A DNA stretch of 64,000 nucleotides from Rhizophlyctis rosea (lineage: Eukaryota; Chytridiomycota; Chytridiomycetes; Rhizophlyctidales; Rhizophlyctidaceae). The stretch is from the NCBI GenBank assembly GCA_027596075.1, contig JADGJC010000006.1:266654-330653 (forward strand), written 5' to 3'. The position numbers and the translations under genes were made by a program. The notes below the pieces were generated by a model, which saw only the letters and a program-made list of their open reading frames with translations, did no database searches and had not been told where the DNA came from. Positions 50,256-61,346 of the stretch are shown piece after piece. Position 1 is the first letter of the stretch. The number at the start of each line of letters is the position of its first letter.

Positions 50256-52409
50256 CTATTGTCGCCACCTTCTCGGGACGTCAGTCAACCTCTCGCACAG
50301 CCCAAACCCTTCCTCCTCCTCGTACAGTCTTCCCAGGTCTCTCAAACCGTCCAAAATGACGTCTGGCACCCCAACGGGACCTAAAGGGACCCATCCAATG
50401 CGCACCTTCGGGCAACCCCACAATACTTCCTGCAACCCACTTGCAGTCTGCCCATCCATCCGGTAATCTAAAAGTAATATCTCTAAGTTCGGACAATGCA
50501 TCGCTATAGTGATCAGCACGGAGTCGTCCAGTTCTGATAGAGGATCCTCCCGCATTATTCTGCGAGCTTCACTTCCGGCTTCCTCTGAACGCAAGGACCT
50601 GGTATGGCGCAAATCTGGTAAGACCAAACGAATCAAGTGCTTGCCGAACGCCATTAGATCAGACTGCAATTGGTGCAATGAAAAGGGATTGTTGAATTCG
50701 TACGATTCGAGGGGGAAGGAGTTCGCCGGTGATTCAATGGACGGACGTGGAACGCTCAATACATTTTGGCCAAACATGCCTTCGCAGGCTGGACTTGTAA
50801 TAGAAAGGAACCGCAAGGATGGTGGGAGTCTCGTATGTATGCCGCCGAACGCCAGATCACATGCCTCCTTGATAGGTCCGTGTAGAAGGAGAGTGCGGAG
50901 GTTTGGGCAACATAAGGATATGATGTCGCAGATTGCAGTAGTCTTGAACGTCATCGGTCACAGACCAAGGATGCGAGCCCACTGCAAGGTGCAGCAATGG
51001 TGGTCTCTGTTGCAGGATTGCTAGCAGCACATCCATGCGAATATCGGTCCGGGTTAAATCCAGGAACGTAAGCTAGGCCATATTCAAGTCCCGAGCGAAT
51101 GTGAGGTAGAAGTTTTGGTCCCAATCGAAGGTTGCGGAGGTGGGTGTGGTGACGACACCGTAGAAGCCATGGAAATCAGCCATTTGTATCCGCCCTTTAT
51201 CGCCTGAAAACCGACGTTGTTCAAGGTCCCCGGGCAGGATGACAGTTCCGTGATGTTCAGCCAAGGAGGTGAAACGTGAATCGACTATCTGATCCCCAAT
51301 GCTATGCACAAATCCACTGGCAAAGCGCAACGCTCTGACGCCACTAGAGTGGTACATGACAGCTTCAATGGCCTGGATTGCCACACACCCACTTGTCAGC
51401 AGGATACAACTGACTTTTCCCAGCACTGGTGCTACTAATTTGATGATTCTGGTCTCCAAATATTGACGTTCCGTATATCCTCTAAGACCGTTTTGTCCTT
51501 CTATCATATCCAAACCCCCCAAACTACGTTGCGATTGGAAACGCTGATTATCCCTCCTCCCGAACTCCACCGTGCGTACCCACTTAGATAGATCCTCCCG
51601 TTGTAGCAGCAAAATGGTGGTATTGAGTGTCCGCAGCAAATTGGTCTGGTCGAAACAAACCCTTTTCCACAAGAATTCTTTTGCTTGGCGGTAGAGTCCT
51701 TTGGAAGTAAGAGACATTGAGGACAACGCCTCTTGATCTCCTTCCAAGCAAGCTAAAACCGGATGGAAGAAGTCCTCCGCGCCTGTGAATTGGGGAGAGG
51801 TTGTTTTAGGAAGCGGGATAAGGAATTCGTGGTAAGGCAATGCATCCTGATGAATTGAATGAAATGGAGATGATTCACTTAGATGGGGGGAAATCTGGAA
51901 TGCAATTAAACAATAAACAACTCTCCGCGAACTCCTCAACATACGAGTCTGTTCACTTCGGCTATGGAAGTCCTCTGCAGCACCACACCCATCTGGTGTT
52001 CGTAAAGAAGGCCTAACAACTTTGGCAATCCCTGAAGAAGATCCGTGGTGTTTTCAAAGTATGGGTACTTTGTTCCTACAGAAATTCGCCAGTCGTCCGC
52101 GGCAGTGTCGTGCAGGTCGGCTGGGATGGGAATAGGGGTAGCCAACTCTTGACGTTCCCACGTCAAAGGCAGCAGTAAATCGTCCAACAAAGCGTCACCG
52201 CTCTCCTCTTCTTCCGACCCGCTATCATATTCCTCCAGGAGGTTGTTGTCGTCGTCGTCGAATGCTTCATCAGAGCTGTCCGAGATCATAGATGAATCTG
52301 AATGACTTTCCTCGTTAAACTCGTAAGTGTCTTCGAATGAGGGCGGGTCAATCTCCATTCCCTGTTCTATTTCTCCCGCCAACTCCGTGGCTTCAGGGAC
52401 ACCGTCCAT
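50256..52409 (-). pseudogene. F-box/LRR protein gene interrupted by an in-frame TAG
   Basis: The start at 52409 (MDGVPEATELAGEIEQ) opens a very acidic N-domain. Exon 1 splices at CTC|GTATGT to ISPHLSESSPF, then an F-box-like segment (FFHPVLACLEGDQEALSSMS, LTSKGLYRQAKEFLWKRV) and LRR-like text. At 51073-51075 an in-frame TAG follows DLNMA, yet the same frame continues with LTFLDLTRTDIRMDVLLAIL, which looks like the next LRR. Further on the frame changes near 50943-50982, where a 40-bp GT...AG intron is possible, and LRR text resumes (SLCCPNLRTLLLHG, HCPNLEILLLDYRMDG) to a stop at 50256. It may be a recent pseudogene, a truncated protein ending at 51073, or an assembly error. Confidence 0.6.
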
Positions 52410-52988
52410 CTTTGTAAGAAATGCCCGTCAGATATTGCCGTCAAAATTGGCACAAGCTGTATGAAGGCAGTCTTAGGCTGGTAGTACCGGTAGTATAAGT
52501 AGTAGGCTACCCAGCAGGCCTGCAGCAGTTAGAGGTGTGGCGCCCTCATCAACTCTAAATATGGGCATATTCTTTGAGTGGAGTTGTGGCCTGCTCACTG
52601 AACATCAGCTGATACCGGCTGAGGATACCCGTCGGAGGGGTAAACATGCATCTTGCCGAATGATCAGATGGCAACAAGCAACATGAAGCACCCAGCAATC
52701 GCCAGACGGCAATGGAAGGAACAAAAGCTTTATTAATTACACTGTTGTCAACGCCCGCATCTCTATGCAACCTGCGGGCGAAGAAGCAACGGGGAAAAAA
52801 TGTACTTTAAATACAAAAGAAAAGGAAAAGGCAACACTATCTGGTTGCAACTGCGACATCACTAAACAACGAGCTACTAAGGGCTCTTGACTTGACAATC
52901 TTAGGTAGCCCAAATATTGATGCAAGTCTATGGTGGCTTCGAACATTCATCAAACAAGGAAAGTACTTGAAGTCAATCGTCATCATCA
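52410..52988. other. Intergenic, between two minus-strand genes
   Basis: These 579 bp are the F-box gene promoter and the 3' flank of the next gene. Two short open frames overlap here with no family likeness. Nothing else is seen. Confidence 0.5.
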
Positions 52989-55436
52989 TCACAAACCCCA
53001 CCAACCCCCCTCACCCCCCACCACCCCTGGCCGCGGCGCCGTCCCGCCGCCTCCCGGGTACCCAACCCCAAACTTCGCCTCCCCAAACCCAAGCACCGAA
53101 TCCCCATACTCAATCACCGAATCCCCATACTCAACCACCGACCCCTGCACTCTAACCTCACTCCCACTACTCCCACTCCCGCTACTGGTCCCAACATCCT
53201 CCCCATAAATATACCCCAACCCATCATCACTCTCCTCATCCTCGTCCCTCACCCTCACCCTCCCCGCACCTCCCAAAGCCCTCGCCACAAACTCATCCTG
53301 TCCCTGAACCGGATACCGATTCGCCGAACTCAACCCCATCTTCTCCAAATTATGCTCGTCCTTTGTCCACAGGTACCGATCCCTGAGTTCGTCCATCCCG
53401 ATATTGCTGGACAGGAGGTCCATGTACAGCTGTTGCAGGCTGTCGGGTATCACTTCGAGAGTGGACGGTACGGAAGGCGCGGAGGCTGCGGAGGAGATTT
53501 GGGATGGTGGGGCCGGCGGACGGAGGTAGGCTGGGTGGGCGGGGTAGGGTTGTTGTTGCTGTTGTTGTTGACGTTGCAGGGTTGATGTGATGAGCATGTC
53601 AGATTCGAAATCGATCAAGGGTTTGTCGTAGTCTTGTACATCGATCTGCAGATGCGTCGCATGCAGGTGGTGTGAGGCTTGATGAGGGAAGGTGTACGCG
53701 GATTGCTGTTGGTATATGTATTGTTGCTGGTGGTGCGGGTATTGTTGTTGGTGTGCGTAGGCGGGATACGGATGTTCCCCATCATACGATAGGGTATCGA
53801 GCGAGGTTGTACTTTGACTCCTAGGATCTCCCAAAGCCCAGAAGTTCTCCAATTCCTTGATGGCCTCTGCCCTTTTATGCGTCGTAACAAGCTTAGCCAC
53901 CTTCTTCTTAACAGCCTTCACCGCCTTCTTACACTTCACCGAACTAGGCTCATACGGAGTAGGCACCTTCATCTTTGGCGCCTTCGGCTGCGGTCTTGCC
54001 GGCGGTGCCGCCGCCTTTAATCCACGACTCTTCCACTTCTCCTCAAACACCACCTTCCCTCTCACCGCAAAATCATCAATAATCTCCACACTCCCCCTCC
54101 GCAATGCCCTCCTCTCATTCCCAAACATTCCCATCCCACCCTTGAAACCAAACAAATCCGCCAACTTCTCCTTCGCCTTCTCCACATTACTTCGCAACTT
54201 GTTCCCATTCACGATGCCAGTCCACACGTCCTTGTCCCGCTCACCATAGTCCTTTGCAGCCCATCCAAATCCGGTAGAAGAAGCGTAGTCGTTGCGATCT
54301 CCGAATCCGTTGTCACGTCCTCCCAGCAAGGCAGTAGTTGGCGATGAGTTTTCTTGGTCGCAGCGCATGCACATACGGCCGTCTGCCAGGAATTGGGTGC
54401 CTTCACAGTCTGGACATTCCTCAGCGTCGAGGTAGCCGGTCTCGTGGAAGGAGGAAAGGCGGTGTTCGAGGGATTGTTTGGGACGGTCAGCATCTAGAGA
54501 GGCAGCGTGGATAACTGTTGGAGGCGCGGGAGTTGAGGAGATCGTTGACATAGGCAGGAGTGTAGGCTCAGGTGCTTTGGGAGTTGATTTCGAAGAGCTA
54601 AAAGGCCACAAGCGACCAAAGGTACGGTTGAACCAAGTGCCCGAGTTGCCTGACTTCGAGCTTTTGACAACGGCATTGGACGCAGGGTGGACTGGTGGTC
54701 TCACTTTTTCGCTGCTGACCTGTGATTTATTGGATACGAAAGAGCGCGCTCCATCGTGGGACGGTCTGCTACTGAGCGATGGCCGTGAGTCTTCAATGAT
54801 TAGGGCCAGACCTGCGGACGGCCGTGCAGGTGCAGGAACTTGCGTTGAGGAAGGTTGTGGCACAGGCATCGTGGGTGTCGGTGCAAGAGGTGGTGGTAAG
54901 GCCGGTGGGGAAGATTGGAAAGGTGCAGACACAGCTTTCCAGATGCTGCCCCAAAAGCCAGTCTTGGGCTCAGCCGGAGGAGGAGGAGGTGACGATACCG
55001 TTTGCGCGGCCAGAGGGGTATAATATTGAGGAGCATTGTCACGTACAGAGATGACTACAGATGGTATCACGGTCTCATCATGAGATGTTTCGGAAGCATT
55101 CTCAACGGGTATCGATCGGACAAGGGACAATTGCGACGGGTTCGTCGCGGCTGGTGTTTTCGCAGGTAATGGTGGGACATCGGGTATACGGATAGATTCC
55201 AGGCTGACGGCACTGTCGGCATGTTTTTTGGTGCCCCAAATCCATGATGCGAAATTTGTTGTTGAAGGCTTCTTGACTACGTGGATAGGTCTAGGTAAGG
55301 AATCTGGAGAATGCTTGAAGGGCCCCAAGGCGGCTGTAGAGGATGGTGATAGTTGGTATCACGCCGGTGAGCAACGCCGATGCACCTAGTACGTACCGTC
55401 CAACACGGAGCTCAGCTCGTTGTCTTCAACGCGCAT
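52989..55436 (-). CDS. Large, mostly disordered protein with CxxC...CxxC motif
   Basis: The first exon (start 55434-55436, MRVEDNELSSVLD) splices at GTACGT to a second exon of about 780 codons. The protein is rich in Pro, Ser and Ala. Two short Trp-containing repeats occur, FASWIWGTKK and KTGFWGSIWKAVSAPFQ, and a third similar one, GTWFNRTFGRLWPFSSSK. A metal-site-like CPDCEGTQFLADGRMCMRC lies near residue 315, a Lys-rich helix (VKCKKAVKAVKKKVAKLV) near residue 480, and a poly-Gln run near 53560. No family is recognised. The stop is at 52989. The long open frame and clean splice support a real gene. Confidence 0.75.
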
Positions 55437-57567
55437 GGTTTGTTTACTTGGAGATGAATAAACAACACGTCTGACCCCAAACTTATAAGTGGCGGGTGGA
55501 GCGCCGGGTATCAAGGGGGAAGTCTGGAAATTTTCGTAGTTCTGTAAGCCTGCGACGTACATAGGGAAGAGAGTTTTTGTCGTATGAGGCCGGGTGGATT
55601 GGTCAAGCAGTTCATTCCGCTGAATGGTTCAAAACGCAGTCAACATACCTAGGGTGTTCCTATCCTATATATTCCTTTTGCATTTCACAGTAGCTCCCAC
55701 AACCCTCTTTGTTGTCTTCAGGGAAGTAGAAAGTGCTAGCCGCCTCTTTCCAGGGCCGCAAGTCGTGTTTTCGTGCGGAGGCAAGGGAAAAGGAAGATGA
55801 CGGAATAGCTTTCACCGAAACTTGTTGCCCTCGTCGAAACGTCAGTCAACAAGTCAGAACGGGGCTTGCTCTCCGCAAATGGGTGAGGGACGCAGTTCCT
55901 GCATATCTAAAGCCAGCCCCCACTCTTCTTTCAAGTCTTTGACCTGCCTCTCGGGTCGTGGTCGTTTTCTTTGTTTTCGCCTTGCTTGCAAAAGGGCTCC
56001 TTCTGGTTGAAAGGCTTCTGGCATTCAACTTTCTCAATCCTCGCACACGGGAACTCAGGGAACAGCCAGCCACTTCAATGAGAGTTTTCCTGGGTCGCCC
56101 AACAGGAATTGGCAATTGGGAGTATGAGCATAATAGGACGCCACCCAATCCACCTGGGACCCTACCAGATCCATTCCCTCGGCGCAACTCAGAAACCACC
56201 TGCTCAGCACTGGCCGAGTTGTTGGCAATGGGACCCACATGGAGCCCGGAGGACCTTGTGTATGTTTGTGCGCGGGTTGGAGCCTTAGCATACGTTTTTG
56301 GGTGCGATCAAGTTGGATCACAGTCATTGCGTCACACAAAGTAGGCGCCACGCTTTAGTTTCCGAGACATCGGCAGGTTGCAGTGGTTCGCTGTCAACAA
56401 TTGACTGCCATTTCCTGTCGTCATCAGCTCCGTCCCTTTGCCAGTCAACTCAGCAAAAGACAAAATGTGTTGGGTGATAAGAACGTGAAAGAGCGAGATA
56501 TCAGCTGTTAGTTACCAGCACCCACTCACCGAGCTTTCCGACTCTTCCGAAATTGATGACTTCCCGTAAGCGCTGAGGCAAGCGTCCACTACCTTGGCAA
56601 TTCCGCAACTTCTTCAATCGTTCCACCCGTGACCCCTGCGGTTGTTTGAGCGGGCAAAAAGGTATGTAGATATCAGTAGATAGATCTACCAATGACCATG
56701 TCTCCTACAATGTGGGCAAACATGGCTATACTGACATTGTCAGACCGGCCTAAGTAGGGTAAAATGGTTCAACTCATCCGCTTCGAAAGCTTTGAGAAGC
56801 ATGAATGGCATCGGGCGTTTCCAAACCGTCGAAGCGCGAGGATTCATCAGCTTCTTCAGCTTGACCTTTGGCACCATGTTTGAGCGTTATTGACTAGCAA
56901 GCTATACACTGCTCTGCTTTTCAGTGGACGGGAGCAACAACCTTCACCTTGTCCAGAGGGAATGGGAGAGCGATGTCCTTCCCATTGGGCGTGTAAAGGA
57001 CCCTTCCTTGATTAAAATTCCGCAAGGACCCCCGCGAAGTAGAAAGCCACCACCAACGTCCAGATGTCTAGACATGACAAAAGATGAATCATCAGATGGT
57101 GATGGGTTGCACAAGGGCCGCCCAACCACGCGTATGATTGGTTGCTTGTGAGACAAGCCACGATCCATTTTCTCATCATGTCACAGCAATGATCTTGGAA
57201 ACCGGCCTCTCCAAGCACAAACCTCATCGTGTGGCGCAGAATAACCCGAGAGGTACACTCAGAATCGGTTCCCCACCCGAGTTTCATTCTTCTTACTACA
57301 GGTAGATAGCAGCAAATAGTATCAGCAGTAGTAATTTCCATTTAGCACAGTTTTACTTCTGAGACTGTTTGAAACGAACAAATTTTCCCAAGCTTCCTTC
57401 TATGTCTCACAAGCCTGTGTAGGATCGTGTAGCAATAGTCAAAGACCCCTGGCCTGCACGTTTCGGCTGCCACCAACGCCTGTGTCCATCTCAACATTCT
57501 CCCGGTCACACGCTCTCTCAGTTCGCCTTCTCGACCAACATCCCTACTTCAATAGCAAAACCTTCAA
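55437..57567. other. Gene-poor 2.1-kb region between divergent genes
   Basis: Open frames here are short and overlap on both strands (for example 55958-56344 plus, 55846-56238 minus, 57012-57341 minus), with no recognisable family, no clear splice-joined extension and no shared motif. A segment at 55836-55865 shares a patchy match with 40-65 at the window's left end (CGTCA...CAAC-AGTCAG...CGGG). The region probably holds two promoters and perhaps an unrecognised non-coding gene or decayed sequence. Confidence 0.45.
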
Positions 57568-58989
57568 ATGTGCTCACGGCCAAAACTCTCCTCACTGCTG
57601 GTTCTACTTCTGCCATCACTAGCAGCTGCCCAAGGAGGTGAGTGGCCGATTACAGGTCTATTGACACGTTTATGCAACCGACACTAATAATCTTCTCTTA
57701 CGTCCAGACAATCATGAAATCCCTCTTACATCCAGTCCAAGCGCAGAAGAAGCTGATGCCTGTGGTGCAGACTTTGCCGGCTCATACAACAAACCTCTCC
57801 ACATCGGCGCCATCTTTATCGTCATGGGCGTATCCTTCATCGGCACAATGCTTCCCATCCTTTTCCGTCGTGTCTCCCGTGCCAACCGCACCGAACTTCC
57901 CTTTCATTCCATCAAACTTTTCGGTGCCGGCGTAATCCTTTGCACGGCATTCGTACACATGTTTGCCCCCGCTCAGGAAATCTTGACGAACGAATGTTTA
58001 CCGCAAGTGTTCCACGATTATGAGGCATGGGCGGGCGCCATAGCACTGTTTGGGGTCCTGTTCACGCACTTGTTCCAAGTGTTGGCGGCTTCGTATGCTA
58101 GGGACCGGTTGATGAAGAATCCGGAGAGCATCATAGTTGGGCATAAAACTCAGAGCTCAAGTGCTGCGACCGTTCATCGACATGACGAGGAGGAGGCGGG
58201 TCATCATCATGCGGATCACAGCCATAACCATGAGTTAGCGATGGAAGAGGCGGAGAGACGAGTTTCGGATTATGTTCACCAGCATAGTGATGGAGAGACG
58301 GGGGATCATGCGGGACATGCGCATGGACTAGCGTTGGAGGAGGCGGAGAAACGGATTGCCACGTATGCTTTGGAGTTGGGTGTGGCGATCCATTCTGTGA
58401 TCATTGGCGTTACGCTCGGAGCTGCGCGAGGTACGTTTTGGTTGAGCAATTCATTGTTCGCTGTTACAATAGTTGTCGACTTTCAATGACATATGTCTGA
58501 ATGTATATCCTATTTCATAGGGCAATTCATTTCGCTCCTCATCGCGTTGACATTTCACCAATTCTTTGAGGGCATCGCGCTAGCGTCCGTCATTCTTGAT
58601 GCAACGTACACTCGTCGCGGCCAAGCGATTGTCATGGTGCTATTCTGTGAGTTCTGCCCTGAATTACGAACATCCGTTCTTTATGCATACTGAACTCCCA
58701 ATTTTTAATTTTTTTCAAAACAGACTCCCTCACCACACCACTTGGCATCACCATCGGCGTCATCATCAACGAATCATACAACATGAACGCCACCAACGCC
58801 CTCATTTCTACGGGAGTCCTCGAAGCCCTTTCTGCTGGTATCTTAGCTTACGACTCCCTGGTGAACATCATCTGCCCACATTTCAATGGTCGCAACTTCC
58901 TCACCGCCGCTAAACCCGCGCGGATTGTCCATTTCTTCTTCTTGTGGCTTGGGGCGTTCGCAATGGCGCTAATTGGGCGGTGGGCATAG
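57568..58989 (+). CDS. ZIP-family zinc/iron transporter
   Basis: This is a divalent metal importer of the ZIP (SLC39/Zrt) family. The start at 57568 gives a signal-like MCSRPKLSSLLVLLLPSLAA. Membrane segments follow: HIGAIFIVMGVSFIGTMLPI, LFGAGVILCTAFVHMFAPAQ and AIALFGVLFTHLFQVLA. A cytosolic loop is rich in His (EEAGHHHADHSHNHELAMEE, GDHAGHAHG), typical of metal sensing in ZIPs. Segment IV has LGVAIHSVIIGVTLGAARG and segment V has LTFHQFFEGIALASVIL, which carry the metal-binding His and Glu. The C-terminus ends FAMALIGRWA. Three introns. Intact. Confidence 0.95.
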
Positions 58990-59540
58990 GCGGTGGGCAC
59001 AAAATCAGGGAAGAAGTTCTCCTATTTCCGGAGGGGGACCATGTTGGTGATGCGAGTGGGGTGGGCACTCATGGGATTTAAGATAGGGTTTCTTTAAGGT
59101 TTGTTTTGATGATATCCCGACTTTATAGTCGACTTTCCTCTTCTTCTCTTTGTTTTTCATATTCTTGTTCGGTTTTCGAACATTGTATATTCCCCTGCTC
59201 CCAAGGTAGCGCATTCTGATTAGTTTGCGAACTGGGAGCCTGCTACATTGTACAATAATACCATTTTGATTGATTTTTTGGTTTGTGCATTTTTTACTTG
59301 TTAAGTTTGTGCGAATGTGTGTGGGAGGTCCCAGCAGTGTAAACAATGGTCGGCTAATTGGAGGGACGGGAAGGAGAGCGGATCCTTCTGATCGAACGCC
59401 ATTGGAGTGATGTAGTGATGATCGGTGAGGAGGACTCACGCGTGGGTAAAGATCATTCCATGACTATTCGAAAAGCCATGTGAAAATCAACTGCCCCTGG
59501 AGACCGTCCTGTCAACCTTTTTTCAGACTCTCCTTAGATC
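58990..59540. other. Intergenic between ZIP and His-rich genes
   Basis: These 551 bp are T/G-rich near the ZIP 3' end. No gene, RNA or repeat is seen; presumably the ZIP 3' UTR and the promoter of the next gene. Confidence 0.5.
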
Positions 59541-60651
59541 ATGTCTCGCTCATACCTTGCGGGTCCCACCCACCAACCGAATCATCATTCAAAAGAACAT
59601 CCCTCTCAGCTGCCGTCACGGCCGCCGCACGCAGTTGGCAACAACCCAGCCCAATATCATCAAACGCAGCAAGCTTTCCAACCCGCTCAACATCAAGCAC
59701 CACAACAAACACCACAATGGATGCAGGAGCTGCATCAGTCTGCGCACACCCATTCTGGACTCTCCAACTTCCCTGAGCAACCGCATTCACATCATAGATC
59801 CAAATCTCGGACATCCTTTGCTGCATCGCAACATACACATGGACCGGCCTCCCTTCACTCGCCTTATCATTCTCCATATGCACACTCCCTAACATCAGAC
59901 GAAGCGCGCCACTATCCGCACACCGGCTCGGCCGTTGATGGATCTGTGTATGATATCCGGTACCCACCGCCACATCGACAATCTTCGATATGGGCGCCAG
60001 ATTCTCAACCATCTCTACACCACCACCAACACCACTATCATGACCCACAGCAGCATAGTCTTCCCCCTGCACAACCGCATTACAACCTCAGAACATATGC
60101 GCCTCCCCCGCTGTCCGAATACACATTTGCCCATCCACACCCACACTCAACACATGACCAACAACCCCTACCCCACGCCATCATAACCCACCCAACCGCA
60201 AACATCCCCTCAGTTCACACCCACCACGACCCCGTCCCCTCCTCCCCACCAAACGTTCACCCCTCCCACCACCACCGCTACGACCACCCCCGAGCCCACT
60301 CCCGCGCCCGTCCGCGCGCCCCACCACCCGAAACTCTCCCCCTCCCTGCACTTTCCACGTCCGCGCGGTACTCAACATATACGCACTACCAGCATGGTGA
60401 GAAGGCGGTTGGGGAGGGGCATTATGAGTTCCGGCCGTATACGGGAAAGGATTGGCGGATGTTCAAGGAGAGGGATGTGGGGAAGGGTGTGTTGCCGAAG
60501 GGGTTGGGGTGGAAGGAGGATGATGTTTGGAAGGGGAAGAGGGAGATGTTGGAGAGGAGGGTTGGGTATGCTAGACAGGTTTGTGTTTTCTGTTTTTGAG
60601 ATGTAATGTGTTTTGTGGGTTGGTTTGGCCATGTAGGAGGTTGGTATCTAA
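59541..60651 (+). CDS. His/Pro/Gln-rich protein with conserved-looking C-terminus
   Basis: Start at 59541 (MSRSYLAGPTHQPNHHSKEH). About 280 residues of low-complexity sequence rich in His, Pro, Gln and Ser precede an ordered C-terminus (HYEFRPYTGKDWRMFKERD, LPKGLGWKEDDVWKGKREML, ERRVGYARQ). This end resembles a YxPYTLxDY...LGGLGPD-type motif that I recall from several ciliary proteins, but I cannot name the family. The first exon probably ends at 60578 and splices to 60637-60651 (EVGI, stop), giving 350 residues; unspliced reading ends at 60599. The His content next to a ZIP transporter may be chance. Confidence 0.6.
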
Positions 60652-61346
60652 TGTTGTGAATTCGAATATTCCCATATATATCTTTTCTTCTTGTTCTTTC
60701 TCAGATTGGCCGAACCCAGGCCCCTAAAGTTTGAGGGCACACGTCAACAAGATACGGGCAGATAGAGAATGACATATAGATAGTATTGCTCGGGGAATTT
60801 TCACAACTTGATGTAGATTGTATTTAGGATAAAGTATATGGATTTGGAAGGACGCCGTATGCGTTTCGGTTTATAATTCTCCGGAATTAAGATGACCATT
60901 AGAAGGCATCTGTCATGCCTCTTCCTTCTGATCCGAAGTACATTTAAGCATCGTTCCTATGCTAATCATCAATTGTGGTGCCGTCGCAGTTGTCCTTGGT
61001 GGAAAACGCGAGGGTCTTTTTCACAAGGATTTTGGATGGAGCCGGTTTGACGGTTCTCCAGCCTGTCGCGTGTTAGTCCCTATTTTTATCCCAGCTTTCT
61101 GCCATTTTCACACGATCTGTTCAGCCGATCTACTTGTGAAAATCGTGACTATAACCCATCTCACGGGGTCTTTCCATCAAGTGGTACTGACATATACACC
61201 CTGTTTGTCTAGCCGAAAAGCAGTACGCCGAAGCGAATCAATCACTACAGTCCAGGTGAGACAGGGTGTGTGCCCAACCTCATCGTGGACGCGATCTTTT
61301 AACCTTTTCAACAGCTTGCACGTTCTGAGCCGAACCTGCTGTCAGA
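60652..61346. other. Intergenic between His-rich and ankyrin genes
   Basis: These 695 bp carry one plus-strand frame (60959-61387) that resembles nothing known and has no supporting splice. I see no RNA or repeat. Confidence 0.5.

Noticed and set aside
51040..51150. An intron that would remove the TAG in the F-box/LRR gene
   Set aside because: The best donor (GTGTCG, phase 1) joined to the CTAG acceptor gives the wrong frame, and in-phase donors are non-consensus; it would also delete plausible LRR sequence.
55958..56344. Plus-strand frame of 128 codons starting with a hydrophobic segment
   Set aside because: An equally long frame runs on the opposite strand, neither resembles a family, and no splice extension was found.
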